Source: CAKSKB01 sp034186235
GTDB taxonomy: Bacteria; Bacillota; Clostridia; HGM11514
NCBI GenBank assembly: GCA_034186235.1
Contig: JAXGBA010000066.1
Coordinates: 1 to 6,527, forward strand
Direction of reading: 5' to 3'
DNA: 6,527 bases
The position numbers and the translations under genes are program-made. The notes under the pieces are model-generated. The model searched no databases. It worked only from the letters and a program-made list of their open reading frames with translations, and was not told where the DNA came from. Positions 1-5,709 of this stretch are shown here, in pieces (positions within the stretch are counted from its first letter, which is position 1; the number at the start of each line of letters is the position of its first letter).

Positions 1-139
1 ATTTTTAGCTTTGGTTTTATATACATTTGTTATAGATTTTATTGCTTTACTTATACGATGTATTTAGATGATGATTGGAATTGTGATCAGTGTATATATG
101 TTACTATTATTTGAAAGTAGTTTAGTTCTTTCATGTTAT
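1..139. other. AT-rich segment with no recognisable gene
   Basis: This stretch is very AT-rich and has no open frame with a credible ribosome binding site. I see no tRNA or rRNA segment in it. It may be the 3' flank of a rightward gene outside the window, because a terminator-like hairpin follows at 140-174. A small RNA cannot be excluded by eye. Confidence 0.4.
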
Positions 140-174
140 AAACCCACTACATTAATTTGCAGTGGGTTTCTTTT
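140..174 (+). terminator. Rho-independent terminator, rightward, for a gene left of the window
   Basis: A perfect 9-bp stem (AAACCCACT at 140-148 pairing with AGTGGGTTT at 161-169) encloses a 12-base loop. It is followed by TTTCTTTT, a U-rich tail in the rightward direction. Read leftward the tail is poor, so it most likely terminates rightward transcription arriving from outside the window, convergent with citrate synthase. It could also act as a back-up stop for the citrate synthase transcript. Confidence 0.6.
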
Positions 175-196
175 GGAAAAACACAGAAAAAATTAC

Positions 197-239
197 AAAA
201 ATCAGACTCCGTACTTAAAAAGTGCGGAGTCTGATTTTT
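197..239 (-). terminator. Terminator of the citrate synthase gene, probably bidirectional
   Basis: A 20-bp stem is formed by 197-216 and 220-239, around a 3-base loop. Each outer end is a run of five A or T, so U-tails are present in both directions. The stem overlaps the citrate synthase stop codon (238-240). Position 212/224 is a G-U wobble in the rightward RNA but an A-C mismatch in the leftward RNA, so pairing is slightly better rightward. Leftward, the tail is UUUUUGUAAUUUUUU. Confidence 0.85.
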
Positions 240-1596
240 AATCCTGTTCGAAGGGATTTTCTCTTTGTTCAAGGGGTACATAGTGTGTTTTGCCAGAAAT
301 GCTTTTGTATGCCGGCCTTATAATTCTGCCGTTTGCGAATACCTCTTCAAGCCTGTGCGCACACCAACCCGATACCCTCGACATTGCAAAAATCGGTGTG
401 AAAAGGTCATCGGGGATATGCAGCATCCTGTAAACAAGCCCGGAATAAAAATCGACATTTGCGCATATCATTTTTGAATCGCCTTTTATTTTTGAGAAAA
501 CATCGGGTGTCAGTTTTTCAACAAGTTCATAAAGCGCAAATTCGTCTGCATGACCGGATTCCTCCGCAAGTGTTCTTGCATATTTTTTAAGCAATACGGC
601 ACGGGGATCGGATATTGTATAAATCGCATGACCTAGGCCGTAAACAAGCCCGGTTCTGTCAAACGCCTGCTTATTTATAAGTTTTTCGATATATGAGGCA
701 ACCTCGTCTTTGTTCTTCCAGTCCGAAACTGCCTTTTTCATTTCGTCCATCATACCGATAACCTTGATATTTGCGCCGCCGTGCTTTCCGCCTTTAAGCG
801 AGCCGACCGACGCCGCTATTGCCGAATATGTATCGGTTCCGCTTGAGGATACAACATGGGTTGTAAAGGTCGAGTTGTTTCCGCCGCCGTGCTCCGCATG
901 AAGAATAAGGCACAAATCAAGAATTTTTGCTTCAAGGTCTGTATATTTATTGTCCGGTCTTATTAGATGCAGAAAGTTTTCTGCTGTTGAACCGTCGGTT
1001 TTCGGCTGATGTATAAACAGGCTTTTGCCGTTATAATAATGTTCCTTAGCCTGAAGTGCGTATGCAATCATTGAAGGAAAACGAGCGATAAGTTCAATCG
1101 ATTGCCTGAAAACATTGTCAAACGAAAGCTCATCGGGGTTATCGTCATATGAATATAGCGCCAGAACGCTTCTTGAAAGTTTATTCATAATATTGCTGCT
1201 CGGCGCTTTCAGAATCATATCTTCTATAAAACCGTTGGGCAGGGGGCGAAGCTGTGCAAGATGTTCGGAGAATTCCTGCAATTGGCTTTCCGTCGGAAGA
1301 TAACCGAAAAGCAGAAGATAACAGGTTTCCTCAAATCCGAAGCGGTCGTTTGCGATACAGTTTTCAACAAGTGTTGCAACATTTATTCCTCTGTATCTCA
1401 ACCTTCCCTCGGTGGGTATTTTCTCGTTATCGTCAATGATATAACCGCTTACATCGCCGACAGATGTCAAGCCCACAATTACGCCCGTTCCGTCACTGTT
1501 CCTCAGACCGCGCTTTACATTGTATGTCTGGTAATTCGAGGGGTCTATGGTATAGCTGGCATCGTGAACATTATGCAGTAAATCTTTTGTATCCAT
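238..1596 (-). CDS. gltA: Citrate synthase
   Basis: Condenses oxaloacetate with acetyl-CoA to give citrate and CoA, the entry step of the (possibly incomplete, glutamate-forming) TCA branch; cytosolic. The family's key residues are present. Numbering from the first in-frame ATG at 1605, these are the HAEHGGG motif at 236-242, catalytic His275 in GGKHGGAN, His326 in GLGHAIY followed by DPRA (333-336), catalytic Asp385 in NVDFYSG, and Arg410. The protein is full length and undamaged. I prefer the second ATG at 1596 (452 residues): the AGGAG at 1607-1611 lies 10 bases from it, but only 1 base from the ATG at 1605, too close to serve that start. The gene is monocistronic, with its own promoter (1630-1658) and a terminator over the stop codon. 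No aconitase or isocitrate dehydrogenase gene is adjacent. The gltA symbol is the usual bacterial one; citZ is an equally fair name in Firmicutes. 2-Methylcitrate synthase is a less likely alternative, since no prp genes are in view. Confidence 0.95.
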   Translation of the reverse strand: MDTKDLLHNVHDASYTIDPSNYQTYNVKRGLRNSDGTGVIVGLTSVGDVSGYIIDDNEKIPTEGRLRYRGINVATLVENCIANDRFGFEETCYLLLFGYLPTESQLQEFSEHLAQLRPLPNGFIEDMILKAPSSNIMNKLSRSVLALYSYDDNPDELSFDNVFRQSIELIARFPSMIAYALQAKEHYYNGKSLFIHQPKTDGSTAENFLHLIRPDNKYTDLEAKILDLCLILHAEHGGGNNSTFTTHVVSSSGTDTYSAIAASVGSLKGGKHGGANIKVIGMMDEMKKAVSDWKNKDEVASYIEKLINKQAFDRTGLVYGLGHAIYTISDPRAVLLKKYARTLAEESGHADEFALYELVEKLTPDVFSKIKGDSKMICANVDFYSGLVYRMLHIPDDLFTPIFAMSRVSGWCAHRLEEVFANGRIIRPAYKSISGKTHYVPLEQRENPFEQD

Positions 1597-1629
1597 ATTA
1601 ATCATTCTCCTTTCGCCGTCACTTTTACT

Positions 1630-1658
1630 ATAATACCATACTTTTCAAAAAAATGCAA
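1630..1658 (-). promoter_or_regulatory. Sigma-A promoter of citrate synthase
   Basis: Reading leftward, TTGCAT (1658-1653) is followed after exactly 17 bases by TATTAT (1635-1630). The transcript would start near 1623, about 27 bases before the preferred ATG. The -35 box overlaps the right arm of an inverted repeat (1655-1678) that could be an operator. Confidence 0.7.
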
Positions 1659-1678
1659 GTGTTTTTATAAAAACTTGC
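1655..1678. repeat. Inverted repeat overlapping the citrate synthase -35 box
   Basis: Outer arms GCAAG (1655-1659) and CTTGC (1674-1678) flank a perfect 12-base palindrome, TTTTTATAAAAA (1662-1673), with two extra bases (TG) on one side. The repeat sits between the terminator of the upstream operon and the citrate synthase promoter, and shares bases with the -35 element. It may be a repressor or activator site, or a second weak terminator, since in the leftward direction it is followed by ATTTTTTT. I do not recognise the binding protein. Confidence 0.45.
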
Positions 1679-1711
1679 AAAAAAGCCACTCCGAATATCC
1701 GGAGTGACTTT
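1679..1711 (-). terminator. Terminator of the rsmD-coaD-coiled-coil operon
   Basis: A 12-bp stem (1682-1693 with 1700-1711) encloses a short AT loop. In the leftward RNA all pairs hold, with one U-G wobble, and the stem is followed by six U. In the rightward RNA the same position is a C-A mismatch, so this is a leftward terminator. It begins 25 bases after the stop codon of the coiled-coil gene. Confidence 0.88.
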
Positions 1712-1735
1712 GAAGCTATACTGTATATTATGTAA

Positions 1736-2239
1736 TCAGTTTCTGAGTTCTTTGCGGTTCTCTTCGATAACTGCGAGTGTTTTGTTAATCAAGTCAACTG
1801 AATTATTGATATCGGACATTGCCTTTTCGAGCACATTTTTTGCATCGTCAACCGTTCCGCCGATTCCGTTGAGAATCTGGTCGGAATACCTCATAACTCC
1901 CATTTTGATTTCGGCAGCGTTTGCATTTGCTTTATTTTCGATGTCTGTTGCAAGTTCTCTTGCCTGACGGGCAATCTCGGTTTCGCTCATCATTGTGATG
2001 ATTTCGCTCTTAGCCTTTTCGATTCTTGCGGCTGCGTCCTTCTTGGCATTTTCGAGAATTTCTTCTCTTGAATCGGTAATCCACTTTGCCTTTTTAAGGT
2101 CATCGGGCATTTTGAGCTTTATTTCCTGAATAAGCTCAAGAATATCCTCTTTGTCAATCAGACTCTTTCCCGAAAGCGGTATTGAAGATGCACTTTCTAT
2201 TTTTTCTGTCAGCGTGTCGATTAAACTTAAAAGTTCCAT
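1736..2239 (-). CDS. Coiled-coil protein of the coaD operon (often annotated ATPase / DivIVA-like)
   Basis: A 167-residue protein rich in Glu, Lys, Ala, Asp and Ile, with no signal peptide or membrane span. Residues about 40-120 have the charged, Ala-rich heptad character of a long coiled coil (for example EEILENAKKDAAARIEKAK), resembling the stalk of ATP synthase subunit b or a DivIVA-type protein. I see no Walker A or other catalytic motif, so the name ATPase would rest on this stalk-like similarity only. From memory, clostridia often carry such a protein next to coaD; its role is not known to me. It is the last gene of a three-gene leftward operon, 20 bases after coaD, with a clear GGAGG nine bases before the ATG, and is followed by a strong terminator. 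A scaffolding or septum-related role is possible but unsupported. Confidence 0.85.
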   Translation of the reverse strand: MELLSLIDTLTEKIESASSIPLSGKSLIDKEDILELIQEIKLKMPDDLKKAKWITDSREEILENAKKDAAARIEKAKSEIITMMSETEIARQARELATDIENKANANAAEIKMGVMRYSDQILNGIGGTVDDAKNVLEKAMSDINNSVDLINKTLAVIEENRKELRN

Positions 2240-2259
2240 TAATATATTCCTCCGTTTTT

Positions 2260-2739
2260 TCAGTTTGTAAATTTATGATAAATCTCAGCTTTTATACATT
2301 CCGGTACAAAACCATCAAGATTACCGCCTAAATGAGCCACTTCCTTGACTATGCTTGAGCTTAAGAACGAATATTCGCTCGACGAAATAAGAAACAGCGT
2401 TTCTATTTCGGGGTTCTGCCGTCTGTTCATAAGAGCCATCTGCATTTCATATTCAAAATCGGAAACCGCACGCAGACCTTTAACAATTGTGGTTGCAGAC
2501 TTATCCTTTGCATAGTCTACAAGCAGACCGTCAAAATAATCCGTCTCGACATTTTTGAGATGAGCCGTTGCGGATTTTATGAAATCCACACGTTCCTCCG
2601 CCGTAAATGCCGGGCGCTTTGCGCTGTTATGCAGAACCGAAACGATTACCTTGTCGAAAATGCGCGATGAACGCTCGATTATATCAAGATGCCCGTTTGT
2701 TATCGGGTCGAAGCTTCCGGGGTAAATTGCAATTTTCAT
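2260..2739 (-). CDS. coaD: Phosphopantetheine adenylyltransferase (PPAT)
   Basis: Catalyses the penultimate step of coenzyme A synthesis: 4'-phosphopantetheine plus ATP gives dephospho-CoA and pyrophosphate; a cytosolic, typically hexameric enzyme. At 159 residues it has the usual CoaD length. Nucleotidyltransferase signatures are intact: GSFDPITNGH at 8-17 with the ATP-contacting His17, KGLR at 88-91, YEMQMALMNR at 97-106, and the C-terminal SSSIVKE at 127-133, equivalent to the ISSTxVRE motif. Its ATG overlaps the rsmD stop by one base (TAATG), implying translational coupling, and a GGGAG lies 8 bases upstream inside the rsmD 3' end. The rsmD-coaD order is common in Firmicutes and also occurs in other bacteria. 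Confidence 0.97.
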   Translation of the reverse strand: MKIAIYPGSFDPITNGHLDIIERSSRIFDKVIVSVLHNSAKRPAFTAEERVDFIKSATAHLKNVETDYFDGLLVDYAKDKSATTIVKGLRAVSDFEYEMQMALMNRRQNPEIETLFLISSSEYSFLSSSIVKEVAHLGGNLDGFVPECIKAEIYHKFTN

Positions 2740-3290
2740 TATTCGGACTCCCTGTATTTATAAAATATAACCTGTGTTTTGCCGTAGGTTGCAATTCTGT
2801 ACGGCGCAAGTTTTTCTCCTTGAAACGGTTCAATTCCGCACGGAGCTTCAAAAATCAAAATTCCGTCTTGCGACAGTGTACCGTATCTTTCAATTTGCAA
2901 AACTAATTCTTCCAGAAATCCTGCCGCATACGGGGGGTCTGCAAATATTATATCATACTTTTTCGCATTTGTCGAGAGAAATTCTCTGAAATCTGATTTT
3001 ATAAGTTTGGAATTTGCGTCAACCCGTGTTTTTTTTATGTTGGTTTCGGCGATTTTTAAGGATTCGCAGCTCGAGTCGACAAAGCAGCAGTAGGCTGCGC
3101 CGCGGCTGAGCGACTCTATTCCGAGTGCACCCGACCCGCAAAAAACGTCAAGTACATCTGCCCCCTTGACGCTGAACTGTATTATATTGAATACCGATTC
3201 CTTAACTCTGTCTGTGGTGGGGCGGATTACATCGTCCCCCGGGAGAGTGTTAAGCTTAGTGCCCCTCGCCGTACCTGATATTACCCTCAA
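2739..3290 (-). CDS. rsmD: 16S rRNA (guanine(966)-N2)-methyltransferase RsmD
   Basis: SAM-dependent methylation of G966 of 16S rRNA during 30S assembly. Numbering from the ATG at 3299 (186 residues), the RPTTDRVKESVFN motif is at 26-38, the SAM-binding DVFCGSGALGIE at 51-62, and the catalytic DPPY of N2-guanine methyltransferases at 121-124. I chose the TTG at 3290 as the likely start (183 residues). The only Shine-Dalgarno, CGGAG, directly abuts the ATG at 3299 with no spacer, but is 9 bases from the TTG; starting there also gives the family-typical N terminus MRVISGTARG. If the ATG is used, three residues are added. First gene of the leftward operon with coaD and a coiled-coil protein; its stop overlaps the coaD start. 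Confidence 0.93.
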   Translation of the reverse strand: MRVISGTARGTKLNTLPGDDVIRPTTDRVKESVFNIIQFSVKGADVLDVFCGSGALGIESLSRGAAYCCFVDSSCESLKIAETNIKKTRVDANSKLIKSDFREFLSTNAKKYDIIFADPPYAAGFLEELVLQIERYGTLSQDGILIFEAPCGIEPFQGEKLAPYRIATYGKTQVIFYKYRESE

Positions 3291-3323
3291 ATATTCCATC
3301 TCCGAAAACTTTCTATATATTAT

Positions 3324-3351
3324 ATTTTATACATTTTCACAATTTTGTCAA
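3324..3351 (-). promoter_or_regulatory. Sigma-A promoter of the rsmD-coaD operon
   Basis: Reading leftward, a consensus TTGACA (3351-3346) is followed by a 16-base spacer and TAAAAT (3329-3324). Transcription would start near 3317, giving a leader of roughly 25 bases. It shares the AT-rich intergenic region with the divergent Dabb-gene promoter about 60 bases away. A better-looking TATAAT lies further downstream but at a 21-base spacing, so I reject it. Confidence 0.65.
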
Positions 3352-3408
3352 CACTTTATTGAAAATTCTATCAAAAATTAAAAAAATATATATAAACATG
3401 AAATAAAG

Positions 3409-3437
3409 TTGAAAAAAAGTAACAATTATGATATACT
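3409..3437 (+). promoter_or_regulatory. Sigma-A promoter of the Dabb gene
   Basis: TTGAAA (3409-3414), a 17-base spacer, and TATACT (3432-3437). The DNA just upstream (about 3365-3400) is nearly pure A and T with A-tracts, as in an UP element. The start point would be near 3444, only about 30 bases before the ATG. Confidence 0.7.
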
Positions 3438-3472
3438 TAATTTAGTTATAATAATTTTGGAGGTTGAAAATT

Positions 3473-3775
3473 ATGGTAAAACATATAATTCTTTGGAAAC
3501 TTAAAGATGAATATTCAAGCAAAGAAAAACTTGTTATAAAACAGAATATCAAAAAATCACTTGAAGGGCTTAAGGGTGAAATCCCTGGGCTTATCGATGT
3601 GAAGGTTCGGATTGACGGGCTTTCTTCGTCGACTGCTGACCTTATGCTCGACACAACTTTTGAAGATGAGGCAGCTCTGAAAGCTTATGCGGTTCACCCC
3701 AAGCATATTGCTGCGGCGGATTCGTTTGTGCGCCCGTACACCGCTCTTCGCAGCTGTCTTGATTTTGTGGATTAG
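3473..3775 (+). CDS. Dabb family protein (stress-responsive A/B barrel domain)
   Basis: A 100-residue protein that is essentially a single Dabb domain, a ferredoxin-like alpha/beta barrel that usually dimerises. The pattern fits the family: an N-terminal strand MVKHIILWKLKDE with His4, a helix rich in Lys and Leu (about 15-33), a middle strand IDVKVRIDG, then DLMLDTTFEDEAALKAY and the AVHPKH segment at 73-78, ending in a helix and the strand LRSCLDFVD. Family members include plant stress proteins and a few polyketide cyclases, but most bacterial ones have no assigned reaction, so no substrate is proposed. The start is the ATG at 3473, with GGAGG at 3459-3463, nine bases upstream; a TTG at 3464 in the same frame lies against the Shine-Dalgarno and is rejected. 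It is divergent from rsmD and has its own promoter. No terminator is visible after the stop, where decayed sequence begins. Confidence 0.9.
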   Translation: MVKHIILWKLKDEYSSKEKLVIKQNIKKSLEGLKGEIPGLIDVKVRIDGLSSSTADLMLDTTFEDEAALKAYAVHPKHIAAADSFVRPYTALRSCLDFVD

Positions 3776-4147
3776 ATTTTTGCAGAGGAACAGAATAATT
3801 CTGTACACTATGAAAAAATACAGATTTTCATCTTTCGATTTCCATTTGTTTTTGCTTTTGATGTCTATTGAAATATTAATGTCTTTTACTTTTTCGGATA
3901 AATTCATTTTCCGCCGATTTTGATTGCCGCCTGCGTTCTCGGAACGAAGGAAGCTGCCGCTCTCGGTGCGGCAAAAAGGTGCAAAAGATCCGATTTATGT
4001 ATTGGAATTGTTTCGTTTTTTGCGCCTCATGTTCATGTGCTGCTTATTCTGGCGGCTCTTTATTTTTCTGACAGAATATCGCACATGCTGAAAACCCATA
4101 GCGTTGCGTTTTCGGAATTTGTTGAAAATGACCTTTTCAATCTGTAA
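3776..4147 (+). pseudogene. Decayed membrane-like coding relic, identity uncertain
   Basis: No intact gene is present. Two overlapping remnants look like membrane-protein sequence. Frame one, from an ATG at 3810, begins MKKYRFSSFDF, continues into a hydrophobic stretch and stops at 3921-3923. Frame two opens at 3902 and runs to a TAA at 4145-4147. It contains the hydrophobic segments PPILIAACVLGTKEAAALGA and VHVLLILAALYF and the phrase DRISHMLKTH. The second frame is the same one that, beyond the TAA, continues as the YitT relic at 4148-4542. This piece may therefore be the mutated N-terminal half of the same gene, although I cannot see the YitT glycine-rich GGSTGGTD motif. An MreD-like origin is a weak alternative. 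Neither remnant has a good ribosome binding site. Confidence 0.4.
3790..3804. promoter_or_regulatory. Operator-like dyad just after the Dabb gene
   Basis: ACAGAATAATTCTGT is a perfect inverted repeat with 7-base arms around one central base. It lies 15 bases after the Dabb stop codon and just before a short membrane-like frame (ATG at 3810). The form is that of a dimeric repressor site, but I do not recognise the regulator, and chance is possible in AT-rich DNA. Confidence 0.3.
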
Positions 4148-4542
4148 ATACAATTTACTGCTGCTGCGCTTTCGATTTCTTTTTGCCTTTGCTGCGGATT
4201 TGTGCTCGGAAGCTGGATTTTGCCGCTCTATTCCATTGTTGCTTACAGTGCGGCGCTGAAAACGGTCGATTTTATCGTTGAAGGTCTTGACAGGTCAAAA
4301 ACAGCAATGATTGTTACCGAACAGACCGACACCGTATGCGGACTTCTCTCCGACGAATTTGAGTGCGGTATGACGGTTATCGACGCCTGCGGATATTACT
4401 CCGCAAAGGAAAAAATATCATACATATGATAGTAAATAGATTTTAGATAAGGCGGCTTCGCGAGATTGTTCATTCGGCGGACGAAGCGGCTTTTATAACA
4501 ATTACCGAGGTTGCGGATGTTTTTCATAAAATTAAGGAATAA
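4148..4542 (+). pseudogene. YitT/DUF2179 family membrane protein, broken C-terminal relic
   Basis: Intact YitT proteins have about five or six membrane spans followed by a cytoplasmic DUF2179 domain; their function is poorly known. Here the last span and DUF2179 are readable but broken. The first frame (4148-4426) gives ILPLYSIVAYSAALKTVDF then VEGLDRSKTAMIVTE, typical of the family, and continues to EKISYI before a TGA at 4427. A one-base shift to the frame starting at 4426 restores MIVNRF, then a TAG at 4444-4446, probably from a CAG or GAG codon. After that come IRRLREIVHSADEAAFITI and TEVADVFHKIKE, ending in TAA at 4540-4542. A further TAA at 4145 cuts the upstream part. Three separate lesions argue for genuine decay rather than one sequencing error. 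No ribosome binding site or promoter supports expression of the fragment. It sits between the Dabb gene and the kdgK promoter. Confidence 0.8.
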
Positions 4543-4547
4543 CCTCC

Positions 4548-4576
4548 TTGACATTTAGTGAAATTTGATGTAAAAT
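4548..4576 (+). promoter_or_regulatory. Near-consensus sigma-A promoter of kdgK
   Basis: A perfect TTGACA (4548-4553), a 17-base spacer, and TAAAAT (4571-4576). It begins six bases after the final stop of the YitT relic. Transcription would start near 4583, giving a leader of about 49 bases. I see no clear operator or catabolite-response palindrome in the leader, which is unexpected for a sugar-acid kinase; the promoter looks strong and possibly constitutive. Confidence 0.8.
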
Positions 4577-4631
4577 AATATTATAGCCGAGTTTTGGCAA
4601 ATTTTTTGAATAATTAGGAGATGTTATAAAG

Positions 4632-5651
4632 ATGAGAGTTGTATGTTTCGGCGAAATTATGGCAAGGCTCAGCCCGGAAGGCTACGGAAGGTTTGTTCAG
4701 GCAAACAAGCTTGATGTTACATACGGCGGCGGTGAGGCGAATGTTGCCGTATCGCTTGCAAACTACGGTGTTGAAGCTTCATATGTTACAAAACTTCCCG
4801 ATAACGATATGGCAAAATGTGCTTTGAGAAGCCTTAAAGCTCATGATGTTGACACTTCCGACATTGTTTTCGGCGGTGACAGACTGGGTATTTACTTCTG
4901 CGAAAAGGGCGCTTCACAAAGACCTTCAAAGGTTATATATGACAGAAAGTATTCCTCGATTTCTACAGCTGAGAGGTCGGATTTTAACTGGGAGCAGATT
5001 TTTGACGGGGCAGACTGGTTCCACTTTACGGGAATTACCCCCGCACTTTCAGATAACTGTGCGGAAATCTGCCTTGATTCCGTAAAAATGGCTAAGGCTA
5101 TGGGACTTACCGTAAGCTGCGACCTCAATTTCAGAAAGAATCTCTGGACAACGGAGAAAGCAGGCAAGGTTATGGCGGAGCTTATGGAATATGTTGATGT
5201 TGTCATCGCCAACGAAGAAGATTGCGAAAAGGTGTTCGGAATTAAAGCTGAAAATACCGATATTACCGGCGGTACGCTTTCAAAAGAAGGCTACAAGCAG
5301 GTTGCGAAAACGCTTTCCGAAAGATTTAATATCGCTAAGGTCGCAATTACCCTCAGAGGAAGTATTTCTGCTAACGACAATAACTGGTCCGCTATGCTTT
5401 ACGATAACGGAGAGTGCTATTTTGCAAAGAATTATCTTATCCACATCGTTGACCGTGTGGGCGGCGGCGATTCGTTCGGAGGCGGCCTTATTTACGCAAC
5501 ACTCAACGGATATTCCGCACAGGATACAATCGAATTTGCGGTTGCGGCTTCCTGCCTTAAGCATACAATCGAGGGCGACTTCAATGAAGCTTCGCTTGAC
5601 GAGGTTAAAAAGCTTATGAGCGGTGACGGCTCGGGAAGAGTTCAGAGATAA
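4632..5651 (+). CDS. kdgK: 2-Keto-3-deoxygluconate kinase (PfkB family sugar kinase)
   Basis: Predicted to phosphorylate 2-keto-3-deoxygluconate with ATP to KDPG, the step linking uronate or pectin breakdown to the Entner-Doudoroff aldolase; cytosolic. At 339 residues it is a complete ribokinase/PfkB fold: sugar-side signature YGGGEANVAVSLANYG at 31-46, CDLNFRKNLW at 163-172 typical of KDG kinases, ANEED at 193-197, and the C-terminal PfkB signature DRVGGGDSFGGG at 274-285 with catalytic base Asp280 and its anion hole. The C-terminal run KHTIEGDFN (310-318) and the ending GDGSGRVQR are, from memory, shared by clostridial proteins annotated as KDG kinase. AGGAG lies 11 bases before the ATG. 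The gene is flanked by a strong promoter and a hairpin. Substrate is inferred from family resemblance; a fructokinase or other keto-sugar kinase is possible, and no uronate gene is adjacent. Confidence 0.88.
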   Translation: MRVVCFGEIMARLSPEGYGRFVQANKLDVTYGGGEANVAVSLANYGVEASYVTKLPDNDMAKCALRSLKAHDVDTSDIVFGGDRLGIYFCEKGASQRPSKVIYDRKYSSISTAERSDFNWEQIFDGADWFHFTGITPALSDNCAEICLDSVKMAKAMGLTVSCDLNFRKNLWTTEKAGKVMAELMEYVDVVIANEEDCEKVFGIKAENTDITGGTLSKEGYKQVAKTLSERFNIAKVAITLRGSISANDNNWSAMLYDNGECYFAKNYLIHIVDRVGGGDSFGGGLIYATLNGYSAQDTIEFAVAASCLKHTIEGDFNEASLDEVKKLMSGDGSGRVQR

Positions 5652-5655
5652 TTAT

Positions 5656-5685
5656 CAGCGCCCGATTTTTAATCGGGTGCTGTTT
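5656..5685 (+). terminator. Hairpin after kdgK, probably a leaky terminator
   Basis: An 11-bp GC-rich stem (CAGCGCCCGAT at 5656-5666 with ATCGGGTGCTG at 5672-5682, one G-U pair) closes a 5-base loop, four bases after the kdgK stop. The following tail is only UUU and then GCAUUAUUGUUU, poor for a full terminator. Read-through into the downstream ppx gene is likely, or the hairpin may protect the kdgK mRNA 3' end. Confidence 0.65.
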
Positions 5686-5709
5686 GCATTATTGTTTATA
5701 TGGTGAGTT

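Noticed and set aside
3446..3460. PerR-box-like TTATAATAATTTTGG upstream of the Dabb gene
   Set aside because: Only the left half fits the 7-1-7 PerR consensus; the right half matches about four of seven bases and merges with the Shine-Dalgarno.
3557..3907. A 116-codon open frame on the minus strand across the Dabb gene end and the relic region
   Set aside because: It has no ribosome binding site or family resemblance, has an amino-acid composition typical of antisense reading, and overlaps the well-supported Dabb gene.
4451..4496. Terminator-like inverted repeat GCGGCTTCG ... CGAAGCGGC followed by TTTTATAA
   Set aside because: The arms contain a mismatch, the loop is long, and the bases encode the recognisable DUF2179 residues RRLREIVHSADEAAF, so it is better explained as coding relic.
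4621..4629. ATG directly after the kdgK Shine-Dalgarno
   Set aside because: It reads ATG TTA TAA, a two-codon frame, and touches the AGGAG; the real start is the ATG at 4632.
5191..5619. A 142-codon rightward open frame inside kdgK
   Set aside because: It lies wholly within kdgK in another frame, with low-complexity Ser/Thr/Leu-rich content and no start signal; kdgK has intact motifs across the same bases.
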